The notes: generated by a model not told the origin, from the sequence alone. A stretch of DNA of 64,000 bases from Amycolatopsis benzoatilytica AK 16/65 (GCF_000383915.1 NZ_KB912942.1:3903795-3967794), one strand, 5' to 3'. Counted from the first letter of the stretch, positions 36,901-43,582 are shown. Made by a program: numbers and translations.

Positions 36901-37017
36901 GAAGACATCCGCCGCTACGCGGAACAGGAACGCGCGGCCTCCGCCCGCCGGGCGGCCGAACTGGCCGAGCTGGAGCGCGAGGCCAGCGAGCTCACCGGAG
37001 GTGCCGGCCATGCCTGA
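24985..37017 (+). CDS. Giant multidomain putative T7SS effector (4010 residues)
   Basis: Residues 1-280 form a helical WXG100-like/CpnT-type N-terminal domain that should route it to the ESX machine. Residues about 285-1060 are a Pro/Ser/Gly/Thr linker. About 1065-1435 is GT-A glycosyltransferase-like, with DAD (1224-1226), GLNGTPGS and SVYFPEPNTFVRL. About 1525-1750 carries a metzincin motif HELMHFLGLGD (1690-1700), then a Met-turn-like GVMGPD. About 1830-3280 holds roughly six repeats of 220-280 residues, each a helical FSPxxLR...LLxxGV-like piece plus beta strands. About 3290-3490 is coiled coil. About 3510-3760 is a caspase/C80-like domain with H3626 (FAHG) and C3670 (ISCSTG). The helical tail ends at 4010. 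The ATG at 24985 follows AAGGAAG. Secretion and toxicity are inferred; the motifs are read directly. Confidence 0.85.
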   Translation: MSLMVDPSLNWVFYIIAGDAWPQGDEDKARELAAEWDQAAQRIAAAGQGFSQLAQQVVANVGGDVATNFANFANNLSTMGAGYAASAQQQAAALREYALNVENAKYGILISIAVTAADLIWAMSNPFTAPLIPGIWAAGRTAVMQVERSLMSRLMSLLSRVAREAAQEAAEEAAEEMLAEFIQIAQGNRDGFDWNQIGQNAALGAIGGAFAAGAHSGLGKWGHNVFGAAGVEAATEVVVGLSGAGLFGNDLDSLGWGALNGGLTGAATHGAHHAGQNLHDHLNGGGDSGSSGKGPNDPGGDGKVNVNPVDGPVAPGGPGDRSGPSPVGGSDSGGGAGSGGSGPAGGAHPAAGSGSGSSSSNGSNPAGGAHSSASPQPASNPGSGNGSGPANGSSPAGGNHSSPGTNLTSNPGPGNGSAPANGSNPAGGAHSPSSPGPASNPGSGTGPHPATGSSPAAGNHPSTSANPTSPNGSAPTGGRGPASGPHSPAAPASNGGSHSAGGSGPASGSGPATSPHSPGGPASTTGDNRSPGNVGQPGDNRSAGTGNPGGSDRNTTGATPPAVDSNGSQSAGASDPRSNAADPSSADPSTRTGSVSNPGQHTGPGSAPETAPNGGTAPRPSTSDSVVTGSPVDVNHGGTGNQIAPPASADHAGPGLSATGTPVASHHDTGAGGSENLTPHHDISVGSGQNPTPHHDTGINSSQNSTPNHGSTRLGNESPAPATDHVAPRPPAAPPHSSTSADQHPGVSGNSGSEVRPSPDRTPAPDVRPGPNTTPGQNGSGPNLSPSQNTASTVRPSPATAVSPGANTGSAPNPAVNSGPASSTTGTNHTEPGLDARPAAGTSSKAVPPATSDSVAGVESNSGPRTSVDGPNPGLASGTPRPISATDVEPVSPPGPSISQPSPSTAQAGPSTSPASPAPETAVRPTPSSGGNPPPAGGQNTRPAPGANPGPTTSASPNPVPAAKPGLVPSAAPAPGPKPATNPTSAAKPSTNPTSAPTSAAKPTTGPKPAPGSAGPRQPAPAKPLAATPVPAPARPQPHSLHTPVAAPKKPAADAGQRPPAVGGKNDFAQHHQNFSYTIVRESGIIGDLGARTPDNRNGIGVVATVPATIGDDLRALAEKYSTGFAGDSARGRFGLVIGLNGTPGSENAISQKIQQFQSSWDNRFPVAVVGFTWKNPTTSALDQKSIPYGGIRETIARNPVVGELAGKIRDAGGDAEVYLHTGDADVQSLDTPHGPLFDAATTAVHDNPDGPPEVLSGGYQVRPDDGALANEAVRLDLDVRQALAGVDPRSVYFPEPNTFVRLAGTKLENDATFGTKNPNTGKFDYGAKEGQGLVDSVLSQRDPNWRYGDHPQAIAKFDSGLAVRTDGTRIAQNLGTDPANLGKLAQSHANETTWADQIGHYLGAHTSLDPNLAKVAAKAAFNGITLRGPVPRPPKQLPDLTNGLSEDEKATLTQGIKQPDGKTLGRLIVATRRALIANRNAQNTAPNPAAHTPSAAPRTGSDPRPVARPDGAKDLPGPRDWQDRRDSAPVTRFSSERFDPGKQIAGQFSGNREGLRGGQLTGAIAHIRFDVRRFEVSPGQWVREHTIPIDLTSQSGSVSPEQREQFVQNLRNHLDEWVNQTARLPGGDQLHVGIDVRVADDVRPDDTGWESDPARRIPVNLHDSAVDENAPETNQLNWDVHDSAFGVTHELMHFLGLGDGYRNDEMLFPREDQAGVMGPDAWHDSRLTPGDLGQLESVSNTARLQDHPLVGHQDGTVLVADEDTAETPDNRPLADRLPEFARTGKALGSIVPVDVRGAKDVGAAIENLLRGLNPSQSDPPKARGVDAITESLSGPEFESFLGDGRRSMVQVGEKWYEVHVTADPDLASTTADQISKLPQPTIGDVKNEVKTTHAGANTDTTANAVGTSYFGMFPAGPYASVGGTVQLATPSAEHTGTTTGTEQRVIRSAGDMQRADVPVAYRITVRTETGGLVGSTVDGRVGLVLSTDLSNLKHEQTAGGAEPKPGWAKHIEFLSPEALDFDENALFDQVSKNLHPSVTKFGAPGRTALRDFLSRGGVRSVLGTAMQGTPVVSNDLLSPHGAHRDAVRIEVRPTNVEYLGTIPGDSELRFNDSAVTGGSTAVSSKYGGDVNAIFGGGSTVPGSVGGVAGVSASFSRKVTQQSTSGTSFTNKSAVNAKGDIGLYKVTADLEVTASNGEKVTVPAVSYQRMGLPEAKAQGLPVPKNTGPKFKDVGPRYEPPYLAASAAAGTVRAGSFEPAARVQPQIENALRNLPGFDKFLPRWDKFQGDARGSSQDVGDRFANLRKIASVFSPASLRGKMDSLLSQGVSAQLKRSGLFTDEYVNVTVKAKPGPGTHLGQADGRSVKNSNEVSPSLTSATTTERGWSAGIEGRVIVPGASAVANLGISPTVTPLQYSDNRTWKNSGGPTVTTTTGKGGSPDSQVFQHDVEFEVEITSYTRPRPWVRRLTPGSPLRVTPTVSTVASTGDPLLPKISGKVDLWVNDGAALTKNPAEFAPGKPGIVSHSPAHTPGIDSLLAQQQNQTTPSFRHVEAFANTEALRDEALRQLQRAAGGDAVLGLPGSEARARVDRMFSPENLRGLTPKLLRQGVRANGFRHERRVADRVGGLGMGMSLSNPKLVAVAETGGGERTYSGGTKAGYEGTHKRSVEANAQLGVTIRPNGGDPHGQGQIAATAKWSPWQRSSGSSAEITASVDHTSRTPSTGRSVLVQYDANVRLIAESRQESLVNGSITRAGADVHLPGSVFVEMTENEARAEGLLPSVEPRTPTPGTLSAPPLVGGKSSSLGAAVLEDAPDLSKLVQDARGQLGKLGDRLLPKSVLDDSMNNLQRTLDTASPEAVTSLVDSALDGGVSLLAQDPGRLWSDNYQLLLTAKIVDTQFLDVRHDGSEVDHVVTASRTDKRNSGHGSSYGGQLRGAGRGLFQDSQPKVNGYDGAYLGVSGTRAKTDQTVENTASTTAVTASSSGPSARYQHQIRFELVVAGEGRTHPVAAQEATVTSKSSADDQKISGDDPYRTRLYGSRTSELDAAQAAPDRLESWQREGFGPLPKSSVVEGVRGAADVRAGAIRALRLAGAGNGLTAPGTGAHNMLSSAITNETLQAHLPDMVAKPFSTPDLHSSAVTGPGHASVRIYTRVARPDLSGLSDSVKLERSDQSSSTFTGEAKATVSGERQGNVGVGGITDPGRNAHSWGGLDVRGPLARTDPTSSTSPAQRSVVGKDKGRTGLVGFDVEYRIVATVGAKTAAVEVRVPQSSRTRMSDTDLEQSLGQPLPEPLTTAQDAVQKAAEEWRTAEEELEKAQRDFDDAWLSGHDNARAATDGARGLHLTAGDNDPMRQMRQALQNAENDARAAGLALREGNAEIARLNELDDQILSLALGEEPGSVEQSDLVARAWNAQREAQQIRTDQAALVQQRQAAQDRAAEIAAVLDEHRNNHSDQTARQDDAATRIEQARDKADEARRAWWQAKAEADAQIAAHAWPRPAGDEHHDGTVEAGDVSVVSTADIARQNAYDFGSAEIQARQITDSSGRVRAVSFLPANENTERIERDWLAGNSGTVATLPAGATSRQINPLLRQAAAGASPSLDGRRFGEWADLSAAPWDDDSLFVFAHGKPQSVKVTLLGGRTVRVDGDAFARIVAQSAPLAQSRSITLISCSTGQTDGPGGLAHDFQRALRELGGPSIVHAPTKPALFGRESATLGQAVGSTRGFTAVTDGGRFATFGGDSLTELTDALRSGTTAPIEVTGTGPDGRAHATAAARELAAHLADALGPDALRQVPVKIQAAEGDGQVRLSFRPSDGPPIEATTAAPIPAELAEHHTLLQLHGVSDTLLGKGNPNSSGVLASLAAATRDGADVSGLAGAVEVLDRHGALDGLLADPEVLLDEIARTASSPDPEQHAGELAAAVRTLSAESLPAEVFRAALRSTADHGLAQTRETLSVLRRLSVVGLGWLDRWHTAEDIRRYAEQERAASARRAAELAELEREASELTGGAGHA

Positions 37018-37558
37018 CCGCCAATGGATCTTGCTGGTCGACCCGGCGTGGCGGCCAGCCTCAACCGAGGACGGCGCCGAGGTCCCGAGCCCGCCGCCGG
37101 AAGCGGTCGTCGGCGGCTGGCTGGCCGGCGAGGACGGTTCGGTCAGCCGGTTCGAGCCCAACCCCGGCTACGCGCCGGCCGCCGAGGACTCGCCAGCCGA
37201 CCCGCTCGACGCGGTGCTCCGCCTGACCGCCCGCGGAGCGGCCGGCTTCGATCAGCTGGCGGCCGCCTTCCGCGAGTCGCCCTTCGCGGTGGCACTCGAC
37301 CGCGCGGAAACGCCGATCGTCGCCCCGTCCCCGGACGACATCCCGTGCCTGCTCGTCACGACCGCACCGGCGCACCGCCGCCGCGTCCGCGCGGACGGCT
37401 GGCTTCCGGCCACCCCGGCGGACCTGCTGCAGCTGATGGACCGGTACCCCGACACCGACCTGTTGCTCAACCCCGGTACCCCCGGCTGCCTCCGGCTGGC
37501 AGCCGACAGTGTGCGCGAGATGGCGGCTGAGCCCGGCCCGTCTTCAGGACGGCACTGA
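37010..37558 (+). CDS. Type VII secretion system-associated protein (possible chaperone or immunity partner)
   Basis: A 182-residue protein starting 8 bases inside the end of the giant gene (ATG at 37010), so tightly coupled. It begins RQWILLVDPAWRP, continues PPPEAVVGGWLAGEDG and GRFEPNPGY-like SRFEPNPGYAPA, and ends with a segment resembling an SseB-like fold (HRRRVRADGWLPAT, LLLNPGTPGCLRLA). Such proteins commonly follow T7SS giant-effector genes in actinomycetes. It has no signal peptide or membrane helix, so it is probably cytosolic. Its position fits a dedicated chaperone or immunity protein. It overlaps the convergent regulator gene by 15 bases at its 3' end. Confidence 0.72.
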   Translation: MPDRQWILLVDPAWRPASTEDGAEVPSPPPEAVVGGWLAGEDGSVSRFEPNPGYAPAAEDSPADPLDAVLRLTARGAAGFDQLAAAFRESPFAVALDRAETPIVAPSPDDIPCLLVTTAPAHRRRVRADGWLPATPADLLQLMDRYPDTDLLLNPGTPGCLRLAADSVREMAAEPGPSSGRH

Positions 37559-38554
37559 CCGCACCGGCGCCTGGCCCGGCTCGGCCGCGACGGGCAGCCA
37601 GTCGTTGCGCGTCGCGTGCAGGGCCAGCTGGAACCGGTTCGCCGCACCGGTGCGAGCCATCAGGTTCTCCAGGTACCGGAACATCGTCCGCCTGCTCACG
37701 CCGAGCACCCGGGCGGCCTGGTCGTCGGTCAGCCCGGCCGCCAGCAAGCCCAGCAGCCGGCGTTCGCTGGGCCGGATCGGGGCACCCTCGCCGTCGCTGG
37801 ACAGTCCCAGCGGAAGTGCCATCTGCCAGCACATGTCGAACAGCCCGGTCAGCGCGTCGAGCAGGCCGCCCGGCCTGATCAGCAGCACCGTGCGATCCGC
37901 GCCGGACAGCGCCGCGCAATCGTCGTCGACGATCAACAGCTTCACCGGCACCTCGGGCAGGACACGCGCCTCCTCGCCGCGTTTCCCGCACGGCAGAATG
38001 TTTTCCGCGACGTACTCCGCTCGCTCCACCGCGAGCCGGCCGTAGACCGCGCGATAGCGGACGCCTCGGCCGAGATTCTCCAGTTCGATCTCGTTCGCGT
38101 CCGCGTCCGCGTAGTACGGCGGCGAATCCAGGCCGCGCACCTCGTGCCGCGCCGCCCGTTCCAGCTGCCGCACGCGTTCGGCCGCCGCGGCCCCGCTCAC
38201 CGTTTCGATCATCGGGCCGGTGTCTTCCCGGACCGGCCGGCGGAACTGCTCGTACAGCCGGGTCATCGCCAGCCGGGCGCGGACGAGTTCGGTTTCGCGC
38301 TGGCGGCTCAGCACTTCCAGCACCGGTTCCGGGCGGAGCGCGGACACCGGCGAGCCGGGGCCGTCCACCGCGCCGACCAGGCCGACCGCGGTCAGCGCGG
38401 CGAGCAGCCGGCACGCTTCGCCGAGTTCGCGGCCGGTGTCCTCGGCGAGCTTTTCGACCCGGATCGGGCCCGACGAAAGTAGGTCCAGATAGATTTCCGC
38501 TTCGTCCGGTTTGAGGCCAAGAGTCATCAAATAGCCGGTTGCTTCGGGAACCAT
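37544..38554 (-). CDS. TrmB-like/LuxR-type helix-turn-helix regulator
   Basis: The protein has 336 residues from the ATG at 38554, chosen because GGAGGTGCC precedes it and the family N-terminus (MTLGLKPDEAEIYLDLLSSG) begins there. The first about 70 residues form a TrmB-type winged helix. The middle (about 130-260) resembles the TrmB/phospholipase-D-like effector domain. The end carries a LuxR-type HTH (PSERRLLGLLAAGLTDDQAA, then RVLGVSRRTMFRYLENLMAR). This combination is frequent in actinomycetes as a regulator of adjacent genes. It is divergent from the S53 peptidase gene and convergent with the T7SS operon, so either may be its target. Confidence 0.88.
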   Translation of the reverse strand: MVPEATGYLMTLGLKPDEAEIYLDLLSSGPIRVEKLAEDTGRELGEACRLLAALTAVGLVGAVDGPGSPVSALRPEPVLEVLSRQRETELVRARLAMTRLYEQFRRPVREDTGPMIETVSGAAAAERVRQLERAARHEVRGLDSPPYYADADANEIELENLGRGVRYRAVYGRLAVERAEYVAENILPCGKRGEEARVLPEVPVKLLIVDDDCAALSGADRTVLLIRPGGLLDALTGLFDMCWQMALPLGLSSDGEGAPIRPSERRLLGLLAAGLTDDQAARVLGVSRRTMFRYLENLMARTGAANRFQLALHATRNDWLPVAAEPGQAPVRSVPS

Positions 38555-38691
38555 TCGGAGGCACCTCCACCGGGACGAACCGACACCATTGCGCCAGTGG
38601 CACCAGCACGTCACCGCCGGGGCCGAACGAACTGTAGACAACGGGGCGTCGAACGCCACCGCCGTTCGCCGAAAATCCCCCGGGAGGAAAA

Positions 38692-40614
38692 GTGGCCCGT
38701 ACCCCTCGAAGACTCCTCGCACTGGCCGGCTTCGCCGCGCTGGCGCTGACCGCCTCCGCGCTGCCCGCGCTCGCCTCGCCGGCCGCGGTGCACCCGACCG
38801 CCCGTGTCTGCAACGAAAACGTGAAGCCGGGCTTCGTGACCTGCTTCGCCGAGCGGCAGACCGACACCATGCACGCCATGATTTCGCCCGGCGCTCTGCC
38901 GAGCGGGTTCGGCCCGTCGGACCTGCGCTCGGCGTACAACCTCACCGCCGGCGGCAGTTCCTCGGCCACCGTGGCGATCGTCGACTCGAACGACGACCCG
39001 AATGCCGAATCCGATCTCGCCAGCTACCGTTCCGCCTACGGACTGCCCTCGTGCACCACCGCGAACGGCTGTTTCAAGAAGGTGAACGAAAACGGGCAGG
39101 CCAGCCCGCTGCCGACCGCCGATTCCGGCTGGGCCGGCGAAATCTCGCTCGACGTGGACATGGTTTCGGCGATCTGCCCGAACTGCCACATTCTGCTTGT
39201 CGAGGCGAACCAGCCGAGCATGGCGGACCTCGGCACCGCGGTGAACACCGCCGTGTCCATGGGCGCCAAGTTCGTCTCGAACAGCTACGGCGGCGCCGAG
39301 GACGGCACCGAACCGACGTCCGACTCGACTTACTTCCACCACCCCGGCGTCGCGATCACCGCGAGCACCGGCGACAACGGCTACGGCATCAGCTACCCGG
39401 CTTCCTCGCAGTACGTCACCGCGGTCGGCGGCACCTCGCTGACCCGCAACAGCAGCGCGCGCGGCTGGGGCGAAACGGCGTGGAGCGGCGCGGGCAGCGG
39501 CTGCTCGGCCTATGTCGTCAAGCCGTCCTTCCAGAACGTGACGACCGGCTGCGGCAAGCGGGCCGCGGCGGACGTCTCGGCGGTCGCCGACCCGCAGACC
39601 GGCGTCGCGGTCTACCAGACCTACGGCGGCAGCGGCTGGGCCGTTTACGGCGGCACCAGCGCGTCCGCGCCGATCATCGCCTCGGTGTACGCGCTCGCCG
39701 GCAACCCCGGCTCGTCGGACACGCCGGCCGCCTACCCGTACTCGCACACCGGCAACCTCAACGACGTCACCTCGGGCAGCAACGGCAGCTGCTCGACGGC
39801 GGTGCAGTGCAACGCCGGCGCGGGCTGGGACGGCCCGACCGGCCTCGGCACCCCGAACGGCACCGCGGCGTTCACCGCGGGCACCTCGGCCGGCGGGGTC
39901 ACGGTGGCCAGCCCGGGCAACCAGAGCGGCGTCGTCGGCACCGCGGCGAACCTGCAGCTGTCGGCGTCCGGCGGCAGCGGCGGCTACACCTGGACCGCGT
40001 CCGGCCTGCCCGCCGGGCTGTCGATCAGCTCGTCCGGCCTGGTCTCCGGCACGCCCAGCACGGCGGGCACCTACTCGGTGACCGCGACCGCCAAGGACTC
40101 CTCCGGCGCCACCGGCAGCACCACGTTCAGCTGGACGATCGCCCCGACCGGCGGCGGCTCCTGCTCCGGCCAGAAGCTCGGCAACCCCGGCTTCGAGACC
40201 GGAACCAGCCCGTGGACCGCGTCGTCCGGCGTCGTCACTGACTCGTCCTCCGGCGAGGCGCCGCACAGCGGCACCTACCTCGCCTACCTCGACGGCTACG
40301 GCTCTTCGCACACCGACACGGTTTCGCAGTCGGTGACCATCCCGTCCGGATGCCACGCGACGCTGTCGTACTACCTGCATGTCGACACCGCCGAGACGAC
40401 CACCTCGACGGCGTACGACACGCTGACCGTCAAGGCTGGTTCGACGAAGCTCGCGACGTACTCGAACCTGAACGCGGCGAACGGCTACCAGCTGCGCACC
40501 GTCGACGTGTCGGCGTTCGCTGGACAGACGGTCACGCTGACCTTCACCGGCACCGAGGACTCGAGCTTGCAGACGTCGTTCTGCCTCGACGACACGGCTC
40601 TGACGCTCAGCTGA
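38692..40614 (+). CDS. Secreted S53 (sedolisin-type) serine peptidase with Ig-like and carbohydrate-binding-like C-terminal domains
   Basis: The protein has 640 residues from a GTG start with RBS GGGAGGAAAA. A signal peptide covers the first about 28 residues (ending ALPALA). There is no long pro-domain: the catalytic part begins soon after. Sedolisin-type residues are visible: E150 and D154 ([12 protein letters not shown]), D228 (STGDNGYG) and S323 in GGTSASAP; the calcium-loop signature is [13 protein letters not shown]. From about residue 400 comes a putative Ig domain ([17 protein letters not shown]), then a beta-sandwich of CBM-like type ([11 protein letters not shown]). Usual S53 enzymes are made as pro-enzymes active at acid pH; the short N-terminus is unusual. 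It is extracellular. A hairpin terminator follows. Confidence 0.88.
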   Translation: MARTPRRLLALAGFAALALTASALPALASPAAVHPTARVCNENVKPGFVTCFAERQTDTMHAMISPGALPSGFGPSDLRSAYNLTAGGSSSATVAIVDSNDDPNAESDLASYRSAYGLPSCTTANGCFKKVNENGQASPLPTADSGWAGEISLDVDMVSAICPNCHILLVEANQPSMADLGTAVNTAVSMGAKFVSNSYGGAEDGTEPTSDSTYFHHPGVAITASTGDNGYGISYPASSQYVTAVGGTSLTRNSSARGWGETAWSGAGSGCSAYVVKPSFQNVTTGCGKRAAADVSAVADPQTGVAVYQTYGGSGWAVYGGTSASAPIIASVYALAGNPGSSDTPAAYPYSHTGNLNDVTSGSNGSCSTAVQCNAGAGWDGPTGLGTPNGTAAFTAGTSAGGVTVASPGNQSGVVGTAANLQLSASGGSGGYTWTASGLPAGLSISSSGLVSGTPSTAGTYSVTATAKDSSGATGSTTFSWTIAPTGGGSCSGQKLGNPGFETGTSPWTASSGVVTDSSSGEAPHSGTYLAYLDGYGSSHTDTVSQSVTIPSGCHATLSYYLHVDTAETTTSTAYDTLTVKAGSTKLATYSNLNAANGYQLRTVDVSAFAGQTVTLTFTGTEDSSLQTSFCLDDTALTLS

Positions 40615-40624
40615 TCCCCCCGGC

Positions 40625-40665
40625 CACGGGAGGGCCGTCCCGGCTTCCGAGGCGGCTCTCCCGTG
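40625..40665 (+). terminator. Terminator of the S53 peptidase gene
   Basis: 13-bp arms (40625-40637 and 40653-40665) have one G-T type mismatch and a 15-base loop. The hairpin starts 10 bases after the stop. No long T run follows. Confidence 0.6.
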
Positions 40666-40786
40666 TTCCACCACCCGTTCGGCGCAACGCCGTAACACGC
40701 GCGTGCATCGGACGACTTCCAGCACGGCCCGCGACCGCCGTGGGACCCCGCGGGTCCGGCGTTCCGTCCCACGGACAGGAGTCACG

Positions 40787-42373
40787 ATGACCGCATCTCG
40801 TTCCTCCCGACGAGCGCTCGTGCTGAGCGCCAGCGTCCTCGCCGCCCTGGCCGGATCCGGCCTCGCGTCCGCCGCGACGCTCACGGCCTCCGCGCCCGTC
40901 CAGGCACCGGACAAGCCACTCGGCAACGCGTGTTCGGCGCTGGTCGCGCAGCAGACCGCCGCCGGCAGCGTCAACTACGGCGGGTCCGAAGTGGAGCCGC
41001 AGATCGCCGCCGATCCGACCGACCCGACGCACCTGGTCGGTTCGTTCCAGCAGGACCGCTGGAACGACGGCGGTTCCAACGGCCTCACGAACGTCGTGTC
41101 GCACGACGGCGGCGCGAGCTGGCAGCTGGCCTCGACGCAGCCGGCGTTCTCGCGCTGCGCCGGCGCGGCCACCGGCTCGCCCGGCTACTTCATGCGGTCG
41201 ACTGACCCGTGGATCAGTTTTTCCGCGGACGGCAAGGTCGTCTACTCGATCGCCGACTCGTTCGATTCCGGCGGCCCGGCGTTCGGCGGGGCCAGCTCGA
41301 TCGTCATCAGCCGCTCGCTCGACGGCGGCGACACCTGGCAGCAGCCGGTCACCGCACGGCTCGACCGGTCGACGACAGTCTTGAACGACAAGGAATCGGT
41401 GACCGGCGACCCGTTCGACGCCAACCGCGCCTACGCGACGTGGGACCAGCTGGTTTCCCCGCAGTCGCATGCCAACCCGGACGCCTACCTGCACAGCATC
41501 GCCTACCGCGGACCGTCCTACTTCTCCGCGACCACCGACAAAGGCGCGACCTGGAGCACCGGGCGGATCATCTTCGACCCCGGGCAGAACGACCAGACCA
41601 TCGGCAACCAGATCGTCGTGCCCACCGCCGGTCCGGCCAAGGGCGTGCTGATCGACGGCTTCGACCTGATCACCAACAAGGGCGGCGTCTGCCCCTACAC
41701 CCACGGCGGCCAGCACTGCGCCGGAAATTCCACCTCGACCGCGGCGATCATCCGCTCCACCGACGGCGGCGCGACCTGGTCCGGCGCGATCGGGATCGAC
41801 GTGCAGCAGGTGGCGCCGGTGACGATCGCCGGGCACGCGGTCCGCTCCGCCGACGACCTGCCGGAGTTCGCGGTCAACCCGGTGACCGGCGCGATCTACG
41901 CGGTGTGGCAGGACGGCCGGTTCGCCAGCGGGACGTCGAAGGTCGCCTTCGCCCAGTCGACCGACGGCGGCCTCACCTGGAGCCCGACGATCCGGATCGA
42001 CCAGTCGCCCGGTGCCACCGCGGCGTTCGTGCCGCAGGTCCACGTCTCGTCGGACGGAACGGTCGCAGTGACCTATTACGACCTGCAGAACGCGACGACC
42101 GCCAAGCCGGGGCTGACCGACTCCTACGTCGTGCACTGCCACTCGGCCTCGGCTGACTGCGGCACGCAATCGGCCTGGGCCGCGGACGGCCAGACGAGGC
42201 TGACCACCACCGGCTCGTTCGACTACACGACGGCGCCGGACGCGGGCGGCTACTTCCTGGGCGACTACACCGGACTCGCCAACCGCGGTTCGGAGTTCAC
42301 GCCGTTCTACGGGATGTCCCAGCCGATCGCCACGGCCGGAAACACCGACATCTTCAGCAACTCGGTCGGATAG
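40787..42373 (+). CDS. Secreted sialidase-like protein with BNR/Asp-box repeats
   Basis: The protein has 528 residues from the ATG at 40787, preceded by ACAGGAG. A signal peptide covers the first about 29 residues (ALVLSASVLAALAGSGLASA). The body is a beta-propeller marked by Asp-boxes: HDGGASW, LDGGDTW, TDKGATW, TDGGATW and TDGGLTW. Such propellers occur in exo-alpha-sialidases and related glycoside hydrolases and binding proteins. The Arg triad and Tyr/Glu pair of true sialidases cannot be confirmed by eye, so enzymatic activity is uncertain. It follows the secreted peptidase with its own leader and is followed by a strong terminator, so it is probably a separate transcription unit. Confidence 0.82.
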   Translation: MTASRSSRRALVLSASVLAALAGSGLASAATLTASAPVQAPDKPLGNACSALVAQQTAAGSVNYGGSEVEPQIAADPTDPTHLVGSFQQDRWNDGGSNGLTNVVSHDGGASWQLASTQPAFSRCAGAATGSPGYFMRSTDPWISFSADGKVVYSIADSFDSGGPAFGGASSIVISRSLDGGDTWQQPVTARLDRSTTVLNDKESVTGDPFDANRAYATWDQLVSPQSHANPDAYLHSIAYRGPSYFSATTDKGATWSTGRIIFDPGQNDQTIGNQIVVPTAGPAKGVLIDGFDLITNKGGVCPYTHGGQHCAGNSTSTAAIIRSTDGGATWSGAIGIDVQQVAPVTIAGHAVRSADDLPEFAVNPVTGAIYAVWQDGRFASGTSKVAFAQSTDGGLTWSPTIRIDQSPGATAAFVPQVHVSSDGTVAVTYYDLQNATTAKPGLTDSYVVHCHSASADCGTQSAWAADGQTRLTTTGSFDYTTAPDAGGYFLGDYTGLANRGSEFTPFYGMSQPIATAGNTDIFSNSVG

Positions 42374-42384
42374 CGATCTCCCCC

Positions 42385-42425
42385 GCCGGGCTCGCACTGT
42401 CCACTGCGGACAGTGCGGGCCCGGC
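42385..42425. terminator. Strong bidirectional hairpin terminator
   Basis: 18-bp arms (42385-42402 and 42408-42425) have one G-T type mismatch and a 5-base loop. The hairpin begins 12 bases after the sialidase-like stop and faces the convergent nitronate monooxygenase gene. Confidence 0.75.
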
Positions 42426-42550
42426 TCAGCGGGCGCGCCCAAAGCCAGCCCGCGGATCCGGTGGAAGTCGGCGATCACGCCCGTTGCCCGGCCCGCATCA
42501 TCGCGGAAACGATCGCGGCGGTTCTCAGCGCAGGCGCACGCCCGCCGGAC

Positions 42551-43582
42551 TCACTGATGCGCCGCAAGCCGCGCAAGGATGTCGGCCGCTGGCTCCTCGG
42601 TCGCGTGCCGCCAGCCCGTGCCAGCCCAGAGGTGGACCCGCTCCGCATCGCCCGCCCGCACTGCCGCCTTGCGAATCGGGCTCGTCAGGTAGTGCACCGC
42701 CGGATACCCCACCGGAGCGTCCGCGGTGTGGGCGTCGGTGAACTCGTTGCGCAGCCCGCGTGCCGGGCGTCCGGTGAACGCCCGCGTCACTACCGTCTCC
42801 CGCCGCGCCGGATCGGCCAGCGCGGCCCGATGCGGTGCGGACGCGCCGCTCTCCGGCGAACGCAGCAGCACAGTCCCGACCGCGACCGCCTCCGCACCGG
42901 CCGCGAGCGCCGCGTCGACCGCCTCCGGGGTCGCGATGCCGCCGGCGCCGACGAGCGGCAGCCCGACCGCGGCGCGGACCTCGGCCAGCAGCAGCGGCAA
43001 CGGCGTCTCGTCCGGAAGCCGGTCTGGGGTCAGCGTGCCGGAATGCCCGCCTGCCGCGGCGGCTTGGACCACGAGCGCGTCGACCCCGGCCGCCTCGGCG
43101 AGCCGCGCTTCGCCGGCGGACGTGACGGTCTGCAGGACGATCGTGCCCGCTCGGCGCAGCTCCGCAATGACCGCCGCGGAGGGGATTCCGAACGTGAAGC
43201 TGACCGCGGGCACCGGCTCGGCCAGCAGGAGGTCGATTTTGGCCTGCCAGTGGTCGTCGTCCTCGGTCGGCTCGACGTCGTCGACCCGGATGCCGTACCG
43301 GTCCGCTTCGGCCTGCATTTCCTGGCGGTAGCGGCGGTAGGCCGCCGGGTCGGCCGGGACCGGGGTGGGGGCGAACAGGTTGGCACCGAACGGGATCCCC
43401 AGCGCCCGCACCCGCGCGAGCCGGTCGGCGAACGCGTCGGCCGTCAGATAGCCGCCCGGAACGAACCCGAATCCGCCTGCCTGCGCCGCCGCGGCGACCA
43501 GCTCCGGAGTCGTGCCGCCGCCGGCCATCGGCGCGGCGAACACTGGCGAACCGCCGCCTAGCGCGGTCAGCGAGCTGTTCAT
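42551..43582 (-). CDS. Nitronate monooxygenase (2-nitropropane dioxygenase family)
   Basis: The protein has 343 residues from the ATG at 43582, preceded on its strand by GGAGAGGAGG. It is a TIM-barrel FMN enzyme: N-terminal VFAAPMAGGGTTPELVAAAA, FGFVPGGYL, the central VDALVVQAAAAGGHSGT with the active-site His region, and VGAGGIATPEAVDAALAAGA followed by VAVGTVLLRS for phosphate binding. The family oxidises alkyl nitronates such as propionate-3-nitronate to carbonyl compounds. Length and motifs are normal. It is a single gene, divergent from the ferric-reductase-like operon with a 371-bp gap that carries repeat copy 2. Confidence 0.9.
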   Translation of the reverse strand: MNSSLTALGGGSPVFAAPMAGGGTTPELVAAAAQAGGFGFVPGGYLTADAFADRLARVRALGIPFGANLFAPTPVPADPAAYRRYRQEMQAEADRYGIRVDDVEPTEDDDHWQAKIDLLLAEPVPAVSFTFGIPSAAVIAELRRAGTIVLQTVTSAGEARLAEAAGVDALVVQAAAAGGHSGTLTPDRLPDETPLPLLLAEVRAAVGLPLVGAGGIATPEAVDAALAAGAEAVAVGTVLLRSPESGASAPHRAALADPARRETVVTRAFTGRPARGLRNEFTDAHTADAPVGYPAVHYLTSPIRKAAVRAGDAERVHLWAGTGWRHATEEPAADILARLAAHQ

